NCBI GenBank assembly: GCA_028284495.1
Contig: JANQRP010000016.1
Location: 62,001-126,000 of the forward strand
Source: Longimicrobiales bacterium
GTDB lineage: Bacteria; Gemmatimonadota; Gemmatimonadetes; Longimicrobiales; Gaopeijiaceae
DNA length: 64,000 nt
Reading direction: 5' to 3'
The position numbers and the translations under genes are program-made. Under the pieces are notes generated by a model. It did no database searches. It was not told the origin of the DNA and saw only the letters and a program-made list of their open reading frames with translations. Shown here one piece after another: positions 43,434-52,237 of this stretch; position 1 is the first letter of the stretch, and every line of letters starts with the position of its first letter.

Positions 43434-44639
43434 CTAACGCAGCCGGCGGACGATGACGGTTTCGACCCCCAGGGAGTCGGTCGCCACGCTCAGCACAAGC
43501 CCGTGCCCAACGGCTTCCAGTTCTTCGCCCTCGGGGAGCTGCATCCACCCGTCCGGTTCGTAGGCGGAGTCGAGACGATACCAGAGCTCGGAGTCCGCCT
43601 CACCGGACCGCCGGTACTCCTTGATCCAGGCGTCTCCGTCCGCCCCGATCAGGAGGTCCGAGAACGCCGGGAAGCTCTCCTCGGCGGGCATCGCCTCGAG
43701 GGCCTCCGCTCGCCCGGCCATCATCGAGGCCAACCCTGGAAGGGACTCCCCGGACGTCGATCCTGACGTCCCCGAGGCGGCTTCGACGCGGACGGATCGT
43801 TCGGCTTCCCGTGCTCGACGGTCTGCAGGGCGAACGGGGCGGTCGATCCTGAGCGGCGCTACCGTACCGCCCCCGGGCACCACGCGACGGAAGTACATCG
43901 AATCCGTAGTCGCAACCAGGAGTGTGTCCCCCCGGACGGCGGCAACCAGATCACGTCCGAGGATGAGACGTTGCCGCTCCCAGGTGACCTTACTGTACCG
44001 CGCGAGATATCGAGTCGGCCCCTGCACCGTCATCACGTCGCGCTGCGACGCGCCGTCCGCCGCCACGCGAACGAACGTCACCGAATCGCGCCGCGGACCG
44101 TCCGGCTCATCACGCAGGTCCAGGGGACTCACTTCAATCCGCTGGATCCAGGAACCATCAGGCAAGGCGGCAACGAAGCCGGCTGTGAAGGCAGCCATGG
44201 CTCCGAAGTCCGCCCTGGCGGTCGATAGGACGGAACCGTCCGACCCGAACGTCGTGGCGCGTGACAGGCCGCTGTCCCAGACGAAGAAGCGGTCGCCCTC
44301 AAGGAGGCTCAGCCGGCTGGCCGAGCGGAACTCGCCGGGGCCATCGCCTTCGCCTCCGACCTTCCACAGCAGTGTGCCCGCGGAGTCGTAGGCCCGCACC
44401 TCGTTGCTCCCCCGGTCGAGGACCGCGAAGGACTCCGGACCCAGGACGGCAACATCCCCGATTCCGTCGAAGAGGTAGTCCAGGTCGCTCGACGAGTCGC
44501 CGACCCGTGCGACGTCGGTCAGAGTCAGCTGAGGCATGTTCGCAGTGTCGAACGGGTCGGAACGCTGCGCGTCGGCACGTGACGCGACCACCACGGAGAG
44601 CATCACTGCCACCCACAGCCCATTCTTCATCATCCCCAT
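43434..44639 (-). CDS. Secreted 6-bladed beta-propeller protein
   Basis: 401 aa from ATG 44639, with a GGAGGGAG run just upstream; ATG 44633 is also possible. The signal peptide MMKNGLWVAVMLSVVVASRADA has no lipobox. The hallmark is VGGEGDGPGEFRSASRL. A charged/serine insert (about 290-320; RREAERSVRVEAASGTSGS-like) breaks the middle of the propeller. The late blade GDAWIKEYRRSGEADSELWY and the closing DSLGVETVIVRRLR are typical. Function unknown. Confidence 0.8.
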   Translation of the reverse strand: MGMMKNGLWVAVMLSVVVASRADAQRSDPFDTANMPQLTLTDVARVGDSSSDLDYLFDGIGDVAVLGPESFAVLDRGSNEVRAYDSAGTLLWKVGGEGDGPGEFRSASRLSLLEGDRFFVWDSGLSRATTFGSDGSVLSTARADFGAMAAFTAGFVAALPDGSWIQRIEVSPLDLRDEPDGPRRDSVTFVRVAADGASQRDVMTVQGPTRYLARYSKVTWERQRLILGRDLVAAVRGDTLLVATTDSMYFRRVVPGGGTVAPLRIDRPVRPADRRAREAERSVRVEAASGTSGSTSGESLPGLASMMAGRAEALEAMPAEESFPAFSDLLIGADGDAWIKEYRRSGEADSELWYRLDSAYEPDGWMQLPEGEELEAVGHGLVLSVATDSLGVETVIVRRLR

Positions 44640-45156
44640 CTCCCTCCCGAGTCCGCCCGCACCGCGTTCGACACCGTCAGCGAGGTCCCGAGCTGCTGGC
44701 GAGGCTCACTCCCACTCGGCGGCGGCGCCCCCATCCGCGGTAATCTACGTCGCCTCCGCAGTCGTAACGGGTCCAACAGCGTCCGAACGTCGTTCACCTG
44801 GGACTCCTCATCTGACCGCAGCACTGGGCAGGACAAGACCCCGCTCCGGGGGCGCCCGCTGCGGTCTGCTCCACCGTAGGGCTGGCAACGTGATCGGCTC
44901 GTGGAGGACGGTGTGTCAGTGGACGCTGCAAGAGACACCCCAGGCATGGCAACCGGGCATGCGTCACGCTGCATGCCGGACGCGATTGCGCGACTGGGTC
45001 GTACCCGTGAGGTGGCCAAGCTCCTGGGGGTTCGAGGCACACCGGCAGCCTTTTCCACCTGCTCAGGCGGCCCGCCTGACGACCCCTCCGGACGAACCCG
45101 AACGGGCGGCGGAGCCCGAGGGGGTCGGAACGCCGAACGTACCGAGCCTACAAGCC
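44640..45156. other. Intergenic stretch without a recognisable gene
   Basis: About 520 nt between two propeller genes. Open frames on both strands show low-complexity Arg/Pro/Gly-rich translations, no motif and no ribosome-binding site. The promoter of the 43434-44639 gene should lie near its left end. No repeat or hairpin stood out. Confidence 0.4.
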
Positions 45157-46227
45157 TCAGTTCTCGGGTGTGGCGGCCCGGAGAGCCAACTCGACCAACC
45201 GAGCCCCGTCGCCGTCCAGCACGAAGACCGAGGAGTCGGACTCGGGGAGAAGGGCTGTAGGCCGTCCCAGCGCCGCGAAGTCCCAGGTCCCGATCAATGC
45301 GCCGGTCGCAGCATCGAGGGCCCAAACCCGGCCTCCCTCGATGAGCGGGCTGCCCAGGACCCAGACCCGTCCGGCGGCCACGGCGATATCCGCGTAGAAC
45401 TCGATGGGATGGATGCGATTGCGATCCACTTCCTCGGCGTTGAGCGCTCTCACCTCGGCCATGACGCTGTTCCGGTACTCGCCGACACCGACCTCGCTTC
45501 GCCATAGCTCCGTGCTCTCGGCGGAGTAGCGAGCGATCCATCCCGAGCCGAGCGCCGCCAGAACCACATCCTCCCCCAGGTGCGCCACGAGCACGTTGTT
45601 CCGGAAGAGTGCCGGTATCCCACCGTCCTGGATCTCCGCACGAATCATCGCGAGTGACATCTCGGGAGGCAGCGGTTCCGGAACTCCTATCGGGGACCCG
45701 ACGACTCCGGTCGAATCTCGGAGTTCGACAAGCCCCTCACCGAACCCTCCCGTGGGGTCGGCTACCGCCCCCCGATCGTTCAGCGACAGCGCGAACGCGT
45801 AGCCGCGGAAGTCCTGCTTCCGAGTCCGGACCTCGCGGCAATCGAAATCCGCGAAGAGAAGTCTCTGGTTGCCCGCGTCGGCGACGACCAGGGTGTCCCC
45901 TACGACTACGAGAGCGGCGGGCCGAACGACTTCGCCCGGTCCCTCCCCCACGCGACACACTACAGATGCCGAGCCGTCATCGAGTCCGATTCGAACGACG
46001 CCGGCCTGGTAGTCGGATACGAAGATCGTCTCATTTGCCGCACCCCAAGCCATGCCGGTGGCGCGGCCCACGATCGCATCGCGAGGCAGGTCGATGGCGG
46101 ATACGATCTCCGCGACGCGAGTCGGAGGGTCAGCCGTTGTACCCGTCGCTTCCCCTTCGTCGCACCCCCAGAGCATGCCTGGGAGCGCAAGGCACACCAG
46201 CAGGCAGAGTCGCGCGCCTCTCGTCAT
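45157..46227 (-). CDS. Beta-propeller lipoprotein (divergent member)
   Basis: 356 aa from ATG 46227. A short signal (LCLLVCLALPGMLWGC) ends in a lipobox cysteine. The hallmark appears as CRVGEGPGEVVRPAAL. Blade-like segments include MAWGAANETIFVSDYQAGVV, LVVVGDTLVVADAGNQRLLF and VAAGRVWVLGSPLIEGGRVWALD. It lacks the GxLWVxxY late blade and LGVE closing segment of the others, so it is a more distant paralogue. No Shine-Dalgarno is obvious before this ATG. Function unknown. Confidence 0.75.
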   Translation of the reverse strand: MTRGARLCLLVCLALPGMLWGCDEGEATGTTADPPTRVAEIVSAIDLPRDAIVGRATGMAWGAANETIFVSDYQAGVVRIGLDDGSASVVCRVGEGPGEVVRPAALVVVGDTLVVADAGNQRLLFADFDCREVRTRKQDFRGYAFALSLNDRGAVADPTGGFGEGLVELRDSTGVVGSPIGVPEPLPPEMSLAMIRAEIQDGGIPALFRNNVLVAHLGEDVVLAALGSGWIARYSAESTELWRSEVGVGEYRNSVMAEVRALNAEEVDRNRIHPIEFYADIAVAAGRVWVLGSPLIEGGRVWALDAATGALIGTWDFAALGRPTALLPESDSSVFVLDGDGARLVELALRAATPEN

Positions 46228-46303
46228 TCGCGGAGGTGGCCGACACCGGCCGGCCCGAACTCCGGCCACTGCTCCGACAAGCACGGGCGCTCGGGGTCGT
46301 GAT

Positions 46304-47518
46304 TCACGGCACTTCATCCGTGCGCTCGAGCGCATGGACTCGGATGTGCTCCACCCCGAGGTCGTCGATCCACAGGCCCATTACATAGTCCTGGCCAATC
46401 TCGTGGGGGACCAGCCCGCGAGGCATGCGAGCCTGCGCAACAGCGCGCCCGTCACGATCGAAGACTCGCCAAAGAGTCGGTCCGGCTTCCCACGGCAGCG
46501 CGTAGTCCTGCACCCAGACGTGCCCATCGGCATCGGTCATGAGGCCGGCGAAGCTTGGGAGGTTGGGAGAGAACTCCATGACGTCCCGGACGTCGAGGTA
46601 CATCCTTCGGAGCGTCGCGTTCTCCACCCCGCCAAGCTGATGCTCGAACCATCGATCCCTCTGGCCCTGTTCGGACGCGACCACCGGTTCGTCGACCCGG
46701 AACAACCTCGTGAGGGTCCCGGTCGCATCGTACCCTCGCAGTTCGTAGGAGTCCGACACGCCCACCCAGACGAGGTCACGGGAAACTGCGACGTGGGCGT
46801 CTCGGCCGAACGGAAGCTCCCACATCGAGATCCCTCCGTTCGACATGATCTGGTCGAACTTCTCCTGCGCCGGGAAGCTCCCGACGATGCGACTCGGTGA
46901 TCCGTCCAGATCCCGCATCGCTACGATCACCGTGTCACGCGCCTTGCCCTGCCGAGCGTCAGGATTTCCGAAGCGGGTCGCGACGTATACCCCCACCGTA
47001 TCATGCATCAGGCCTCGAAGCCTCGGACTTCTTCCGTTGACGGTCTCCAGGGCCACGGTCCGCCCGAATGCGCCCGTCGGCCCGAACAGCGAGAGCCGAG
47101 GCACCCGGGTGTCGCTCGCGACGATGGTGTCCCCGATGGTCCGCGCCAACCTCCCGATCCGGGTGAACTCGCCGGGACCAGCACCACTGCCTCCCGCCGC
47201 GTGCAGGAAGTCTCCGTCAGGCGAGTACAGTCTGAGTTCGTTGGTCTGGGCGTTCGACACGGCGATCGTCCCGTCCGATAGGCGCAGGGACGCCCACGGG
47301 CGGGCCAGGTCCTGGCCGTCCGAACCTTCGAGTGTTCCGAGCTCGACGTACGGGATCGAATCGATACGCCACATGGGTTCCGCCGCCTGCCCATTCGTGA
47401 CGATCGAGATGCCTGCGCTGTCCCGGACTACCGTGACCGAAGGGTTCGGACGCTCGCCGACGCACCCGGCAAGCAGGACGGCGGATCCGACCAAGGCTGC
47501 ACCACGCACGTTCGTCAC
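46304..47518 (-). CDS. 6-bladed beta-propeller lipoprotein
   Basis: 404 aa from GTG 47518. The lipobox is LLAGC. VVRDSAGISIVTNG follows, then AAGGSGAGPGEFTRIGRLA, the late blade GHVWVQDYALPWEAGPTLWRVFDRDG and the closing IDDLGVEHIRVHAL, all typical. Its start overlaps the stop of the upstream methyltransferase gene by 4 nt (GTGA), so these two are translationally coupled, the only propeller here with such a partner. Function unknown. Confidence 0.82.
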   Translation of the reverse strand: MTNVRGAALVGSAVLLAGCVGERPNPSVTVVRDSAGISIVTNGQAAEPMWRIDSIPYVELGTLEGSDGQDLARPWASLRLSDGTIAVSNAQTNELRLYSPDGDFLHAAGGSGAGPGEFTRIGRLARTIGDTIVASDTRVPRLSLFGPTGAFGRTVALETVNGRSPRLRGLMHDTVGVYVATRFGNPDARQGKARDTVIVAMRDLDGSPSRIVGSFPAQEKFDQIMSNGGISMWELPFGRDAHVAVSRDLVWVGVSDSYELRGYDATGTLTRLFRVDEPVVASEQGQRDRWFEHQLGGVENATLRRMYLDVRDVMEFSPNLPSFAGLMTDADGHVWVQDYALPWEAGPTLWRVFDRDGRAVAQARMPRGLVPHEIGQDYVMGLWIDDLGVEHIRVHALERTDEVP

Positions 47519-48240
47519 CCAGCGCCGCCCGCGCCGACCGCCACGTACAGCCCCCGGGTCCGCAGGACTTTCGGGAGTCGCTCGATCCCGGAGAACCCGG
47601 CTGCCGCCAGGGCGCCCTCCGTTTGCTCCTGCGCGAACAGGCCCAACTCATGAGTCTCGGATCGCCGCTCGATGCCGTCCGGGGTACCCACGAGGTACTC
47701 GAACTCCAGTCGCGACACGCTCCCGCGTATGACGGTGCGAGAGACGCGGGACACCGCCCGGCCCGGCTCCGTCTCGGACAGGGCATTGACGTAGCCGTCC
47801 GTCAGATCCCCCGGCTCGAACCAGGGATCGATGACCACGAGACCACCGTCGACCACGTGCCGACGCATCCCCGCCAGCGTGACCCGAAGGGCCGCCTCCG
47901 ACTTCGCGTACCCAATCGACGAGAACAGCGTGACGATCACGTCGTAGCGCCGAGGCAGGTTCAGGTCCGTCATGTCCCCGACGGTGAACGTGCCTTCCGG
48001 ACACCGCGCTCGTGCTCGTTCGATCATGACCGGCTCCAGATCGACTCCGTCGACGTGGAAGCCCTCGTCCCACAGCGCCGCGGCGTGGGCACCTGTCCCG
48101 CAGCCGACATCGAGAATCGTGCGGGCACCGGGCAGTCGCTCACGAATGACCTGAGCGAGTACGGCGGCCTCGGCCGGGTAGTCCTTCTGAGCCGCGTACA
48201 GCAGGTCGTAGAACTCAGCCGAGTGCGAGTAGTGTCCCAT
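47515..48240 (-). CDS. Class I SAM-dependent methyltransferase
   Basis: 241 aa from ATG 48240, GGAGGG 6 nt upstream. Motif I is ILDVGCGTGAHA (42-53), motif II VDGVDLEP, post-I YDVIVTLFSSIGY, with GDMTDLNLP as the acidic loop. The start HYSHSAEFYDLLYAAQKDYPAEA resembles N,N-dimethyltransferases acting on amino-sugars (DesVI/TylM1 type), which share the FYDxLY lead; this similarity is suggestive only. It is coupled by a 4-nt overlap to a propeller lipoprotein downstream. Substrate unknown. Confidence 0.82.
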   Translation of the reverse strand: MGHYSHSAEFYDLLYAAQKDYPAEAAVLAQVIRERLPGARTILDVGCGTGAHAAALWDEGFHVDGVDLEPVMIERARARCPEGTFTVGDMTDLNLPRRYDVIVTLFSSIGYAKSEAALRVTLAGMRRHVVDGGLVVIDPWFEPGDLTDGYVNALSETEPGRAVSRVSRTVIRGSVSRLEFEYLVGTPDGIERRSETHELGLFAQEQTEGALAAAGFSGIERLPKVLRTRGLYVAVGAGGAG

Positions 48241-48433
48241 GCGCGTCCCTCCATCCCCTACGGCCGATGCACCTCACAAACATCAAGTCGCCGCCGTCCG
48301 CCCTGACCCGAGAAAACGCAACGGCCGTGCTCGATCGGCCACCAGGGCCGGCTGCATCGGATGATACCGCACAGGCCGTCCGAACCGCCACGCTCACCCC
48401 GTGCGTCCCTGACGGGTCGGTCGCGGCGCTTGC

Positions 48434-48482
48434 CAGACATATCCGTCTGTCGGTAGGGTGATGTACAGACGATTCCGTCTGT
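48434..48482 (+). promoter_or_regulatory. Two CAGAC/GTCTG dyads upstream of an unidentified gene (operator pair)
   Basis: ACAGACGATTCCGTCTGT (48465-48482) is a perfect 7-bp inverted repeat with a 4-nt centre. CAGACATATCCGTCTG (48434-48449) is a second dyad with 5-bp arms. Their centres are 32 bp apart, three helical turns. The second dyad ends 17 nt before the ATG at 48500. This is a strong candidate operator for a dimeric regulator, perhaps the product of that same gene. Confidence 0.55.
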
Positions 48483-48499
48483 CCAAACCAGGGAAAGCC

Positions 48500-48922
48500 A
48501 TGGCCCCCACGATTTCGGACAGTGCGTACGCGATACTCAAGGCCCTCTACGCCCGACGAGGGCACGACCTCTCCATGTCGCCGGGGCGCGCCGTCGGGAC
48601 ATCGGAGATCCGGGAGGCGATCGGCAAGGACCCCCATCCGGTCCTGGGTCGCGACGTGATCGGTCGGGGCTGGGCTGAAAGGTGGGAGGGGACATCGGAC
48701 CTTCACAGCCCGGTCACTGCAACAGACGGCATCGCTGGCGTCGTCCTGACCGAGCTTGGGCTCGCCGCATTCGAGTTGGGACGGCTCGAGCGGAAGGACG
48801 ATCTGCCCGACCCGGTCGGACCGGTCGTCCGGAGAAGCGGAATGGCGCGTTACGTCGAATGGTGGAAGGCGCGGATGGGCGACTCCGATCCGCATTCTGG
48901 ACGTGCCGAAGCCGAGAGCTGA
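48500..48922 (+). CDS. Unidentified protein, possibly winged-helix DNA-binding
   Basis: 140 aa from ATG 48500, with AGGGA upstream; a GTG at 48458 would translate the operator dyad and is unlikely. The N-terminal segment ISDSAYAILKALYARRGHDLSMSP, then TSEIREAIG and DGIAGVVLTELGLAAFELGRL, have the helix spacing and a LTxxGLAAxE wing-like end often seen in small winged-helix proteins. No family is firmly recognised. The paired dyads directly upstream (48434-48482) are the kind of site an autoregulator would use. The C-terminal 45 residues are charged and probably disordered. Confidence 0.5.
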   Translation: MAPTISDSAYAILKALYARRGHDLSMSPGRAVGTSEIREAIGKDPHPVLGRDVIGRGWAERWEGTSDLHSPVTATDGIAGVVLTELGLAAFELGRLERKDDLPDPVGPVVRRSGMARYVEWWKARMGDSDPHSGRAEAES

Positions 48923-48956
48923 ACGGCGAGCACCGGGATCGCACGTTTCTGTTGAA

Positions 48957-49008
48957 TTTCGACAGGAGACGTTCCATACGGTTAGGTGTCGAAACTCTAC
49001 AGGAGACG
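48957..49008 (+). promoter_or_regulatory. Repeats upstream of PadR-ADOP module
   Basis: TTTCGAC (48957-48963) and GTCGAAA (48988-48994) form an inverted repeat whose arms are 31 bp apart. ACAGGAGACG occurs twice (48962-48971 and 48999-49008, 37 bp apart). The block ends 22 nt before the PadR start at 49031. As before the other PadR genes, it is probably the promoter/operator region, though the sequence differs from theirs. Confidence 0.4.
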
Positions 49009-49030
49009 GTCCCCCTACCCTTCGGTCCTC

Positions 49031-49393
49031 ATGAGCGATGCGCAGTCCGACGTTCTCCGCGGCACCCTCGATCTGCTGATCCTCAAGACGCTCTCGCTCG
49101 AGCCGATGCACGGGTGGGGCATCAGTCAGCGGATCCTGTCGCTGTCGACCGGCCTCCTCGACGTGAACCAGGGTTCCCTCTACCCGGCGCTGCAGAGGCT
49201 GGAGCAGAAGGGCTGGATCACGAGCGAGTGGGGCACGACGGAGAACAACCGACGGGCGAAGTACTACCAGCTCACGCCTTCGGGGCGCCGAGGCCTCGGC
49301 ACGGAGGCGGGGAACTGGCGCCGGTATGTCGGAGCGGTCGAGGTCATCCTCGGTACGCGCAGCGTCGGCCCGGCGAGTTCGGGGCCCACGTGA
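49031..49393 (+). CDS. PadR family transcriptional regulator
   Basis: 120 aa from ATG 49031 (the frame is open to a GTG at 48986, inside the repeat block). The winged helix is SDVLRGTLDLLILKTLSLEPMHGWGIS, then VNQGSLYPALQRLEQKGWITSEWG and RRAKYYQLTPSG, the best conserved PadR of the four here. The stop codon overlaps the permease ATG by one base (TGATG). Predicted repressor of its own operon. Confidence 0.92.
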   Translation: MSDAQSDVLRGTLDLLILKTLSLEPMHGWGISQRILSLSTGLLDVNQGSLYPALQRLEQKGWITSEWGTTENNRRAKYYQLTPSGRRGLGTEAGNWRRYVGAVEVILGTRSVGPASSGPT

Positions 49394-52026
49394 TGCGGTC
49401 GCCGGCCGACCGCTTTCGGGGCGTGCTCGCGCGACTCCGAGGCATGATCCGCCGCGGCCGTGCCGAACGCGAGATGGAGGAGGAGCTCCGTTTCCATGTC
49501 GAGATGGAGACGGAGCAGAACATTCGGCGCGGCATGGAGCCCCGCGAGGCCCGGCGGCGGGCACTCGCGTCGTTCGGAGGCTGGGACCGCCACCGCGAGG
49601 GGTTGCGGCGGGGGCGCGAGATCCCGGTGGTCGAGCCGATCTGGCGCGATGCCCGCTTCGCTGCCCGGGCCCTCGCCCGCAGTCCGGGCCTCTCACTGGT
49701 CGCGGCACTGACGATCGGACTCGGCGTTGGCGCGAGCACCGCCGTCTTCACCCTCGTCGACTGGGCGCTCTTCGACCCCCTCCCGATGCCGGGCGTCGAA
49801 CGCCTCGTCTCGATACAGGAGGATCGAAGCGGGACGGTTTCGACCGGGGTCGAGGGGATGCTGATCCCCTTCCGCCGCTACGAGGCGTACCGCGACCGCA
49901 CGCGCGACGTCTTCGAGTCGGTCGCGGCGTTCCGGACCACCGAGTTCTCCCTGCGCCTTCCCGACGTGACCCTCGGCGTCCAGGGGGCGCTGACGTCCGG
50001 CGGGTTCTTCGGCACGCTCGGCATCGAGCCCGTACGAGGCCGGGCCTACGGCGACGACTTCGCGGCGGAAGTCGTGATCTCCCACGGCCTCTGGCGAGAT
50101 ACCTTTGGCGGGCGCGACGACGTGATCGGGCTGAGCGTGGCCGTCGACGGTCACCCGGTCACCATCGTGGGGGTCGCACCGCCGGAGTTCCGCGGCACCA
50201 CACTCTATACGGAGGCGATCTGGGTGCCCGCCGGGATCCGGGGCGAGGCGATGCACGACTGGAACTCGCGGATCGTGCCGATCGCACGGATCCGGGAGGG
50301 GATCGATCGCGACCGCGCCGCCGCGGTCGCCGCTGCGGTGGGCGAGGCCCTTCCGACGGGCGAGAACGCGGTCGTGCGGGGCGTGGTGCTCGAACCGATG
50401 AAGAAGCTCGCGGGCGGGGAACGGGGAATCGCTGCGGGGTTCCTCGCCATGCTCCTCGGAACGGCCCTGGTGGTGCTCCTCATCGCCGCCGCGAACCTCG
50501 CCGCAGTCATGCTCGCCCGGTCGGCCGTCCGGCGGAGGGAGCTCGCGATCCGGCGCGCCATCGGTGCGGGGCGAACTCGGCTCATCCGGCACCTGCTCGC
50601 CGAGAGCCTGCTGCTCTTCGGGCTCGGCGGCGGGCTCGGCGTCGGATTCGCCTGGCTCGGCGTGGGATGGTTGCGGAGCATCCCGTTGCCGCCTCACGTC
50701 CCCATCGCGATCGACCTCGCGCCCGACGGACGTGTCCTGTTGTTCGCCCTCCTGGTCACGGGCGTGACAGGACTGGTGTTCGGGCTGGTGCCGGCGCTGC
50801 AGGCGTCGCGACCGGACCTGTTGCCGGCACTCAGGGACGGCGGGAGAGGCGCCTCCGGAGCGCGCGATCGCCTGCGCCGGCTGTTCGTGGGCGGACAGGT
50901 TGCGCTCGCGGTACTCCTGCTCGTGACCGCCGCGCTCTTCACCCGCTCGCTGCAGGCCGGGCTGGGTACCGACCTCGGGTTCGAACCGGACGGTGTCGTC
51001 TTCGCCACGGTCGACGTCGGGCCCCCGCACAACTACGACGGCGAGGCGCGTATCGCATTCTACCGCACGTTGTCCGAGCGCCTTCGAGCGTTGCCCGGGG
51101 TGGAGGCCGTGGGGCTTTCGCGCTACGTCCCGGTGTCGGGCGGGAGATCGGCCACCAACGTGCGGGCCGTGCGCGACACGGATGCGACGAGTGTGCACGT
51201 GGCCTACTCCGACGCCGATCCCGGATTCATCGAGGCGCTCCGGTACGACCTGGTGGCCGGCCGGAACTTCACCGACGCCGACAACGCCACGTCACGTCGG
51301 GTCGCCATCGTGAACCGGCGGGTGGCCGAAGTCCTCTTCCCGGGCGAGTCGGCCGTGGGACGCGAGCTCCTCGGCATGGGGTCCGAACCGCTCGAGATCA
51401 TCGGCGTCATCGAGAACGGTCGCTACGTGTCCGTCACCGAAGAGGAGACGGGCTTCGTCTTTCGGTCGTACGCCCAGTCGCCTGCCCCCGCCATGGGCAT
51501 CCACGCGCGTGCGCCCGGGCGGGAGGCGGAGACGCTCGCCGCGATGCGCCGCGAGATCCGGAGGCTGGACCCGGACGTAGCCATGTCGTCGGCCGGGACG
51601 CTCGAGAGCGTGGTCTGGTTCTCCCTCATCCCTCAGCGCATCGCCGCCCAGCTCGTCGGGGTGTTCGGCCTGGTGGGGCTCTTCCTCGCCGCGATGGGCG
51701 TGTATGGCGTGCTCGCCTTCCACGTGGCTCAGAGGACGCGCGAGCTCGGAATCCGCCGGGCACTCGGCGCGGGCCGCAGGGACGTCGTGGGGGCCGTCGT
51801 GAGGAACGGACTGACGATGGCGGCGGGTGGATGCGTCGCTGGCGCTGTGGCTGCCGCCCTTTTCGCCCGCGCGCTCGAAGGATTCCTGTTCGGCATCCGG
51901 CCCCTGGATCCTCTCACCTTCGTCTCGGTGCCCGTGATGCTCCTCGCGGTCGCACTCTGCGCGAGCGCGGTGCCCGCCCTGCGGGCCGTGGCGGTGAGCC
52001 CGGTCGTGGCCCTGCGGGATGAGTAG
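49393..52026 (+). CDS. ADOP-type ABC transporter permease (MacB/FtsX-like)
   Basis: 877 aa from ATG 49393, coupled to PadR. The N-terminal prefix has REMEEELRFHVEMETEQNIRRGM and REARRRALASFGG (about 25-65). TM1 is SLVAALTIGLGVGASTAVF. The first FtsX block has RRELAIRRAIGAGRTRLIRHL; the second has RTRELGIRRALGAGRRDVVGAV and ends LRAVAVSPVVALRDE. No ATPase is adjacent. Predicted inner-membrane permease of the duplicated orphan type, substrate unknown. Confidence 0.92.
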   Translation: MRSPADRFRGVLARLRGMIRRGRAEREMEEELRFHVEMETEQNIRRGMEPREARRRALASFGGWDRHREGLRRGREIPVVEPIWRDARFAARALARSPGLSLVAALTIGLGVGASTAVFTLVDWALFDPLPMPGVERLVSIQEDRSGTVSTGVEGMLIPFRRYEAYRDRTRDVFESVAAFRTTEFSLRLPDVTLGVQGALTSGGFFGTLGIEPVRGRAYGDDFAAEVVISHGLWRDTFGGRDDVIGLSVAVDGHPVTIVGVAPPEFRGTTLYTEAIWVPAGIRGEAMHDWNSRIVPIARIREGIDRDRAAAVAAAVGEALPTGENAVVRGVVLEPMKKLAGGERGIAAGFLAMLLGTALVVLLIAAANLAAVMLARSAVRRRELAIRRAIGAGRTRLIRHLLAESLLLFGLGGGLGVGFAWLGVGWLRSIPLPPHVPIAIDLAPDGRVLLFALLVTGVTGLVFGLVPALQASRPDLLPALRDGGRGASGARDRLRRLFVGGQVALAVLLLVTAALFTRSLQAGLGTDLGFEPDGVVFATVDVGPPHNYDGEARIAFYRTLSERLRALPGVEAVGLSRYVPVSGGRSATNVRAVRDTDATSVHVAYSDADPGFIEALRYDLVAGRNFTDADNATSRRVAIVNRRVAEVLFPGESAVGRELLGMGSEPLEIIGVIENGRYVSVTEEETGFVFRSYAQSPAPAMGIHARAPGREAETLAAMRREIRRLDPDVAMSSAGTLESVVWFSLIPQRIAAQLVGVFGLVGLFLAAMGVYGVLAFHVAQRTRELGIRRALGAGRRDVVGAVVRNGLTMAAGGCVAGAVAAALFARALEGFLFGIRPLDPLTFVSVPVMLLAVALCASAVPALRAVAVSPVVALRDE

Positions 52027-52237
52027 GGGAGTGCGCGCCGGTCATTCGCGTCGGTCCCCCCAAAGCTGCTCGACCGGCTCGCGTCCTTGACCGTACCGCC
52101 AGGCGTTCGCCGTTGCGGCTACCACTCCGTTTTCGCACCCAAACGCGTCACGTCGCGTCGACCTGCTACGGAAGTAGGGGTACACACCTCGCTTCCCCGG
52201 ATCGGCTGCTGAGGCCGACGGCAGGGCCTGCGCGCGC

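Noticed and set aside
49326..52022. 898-codon plus-strand frame overlapping the fourth ADOP permease
   Set aside because: Out of frame with the permease; Arg/Gly/Pro-rich and without membrane segments.
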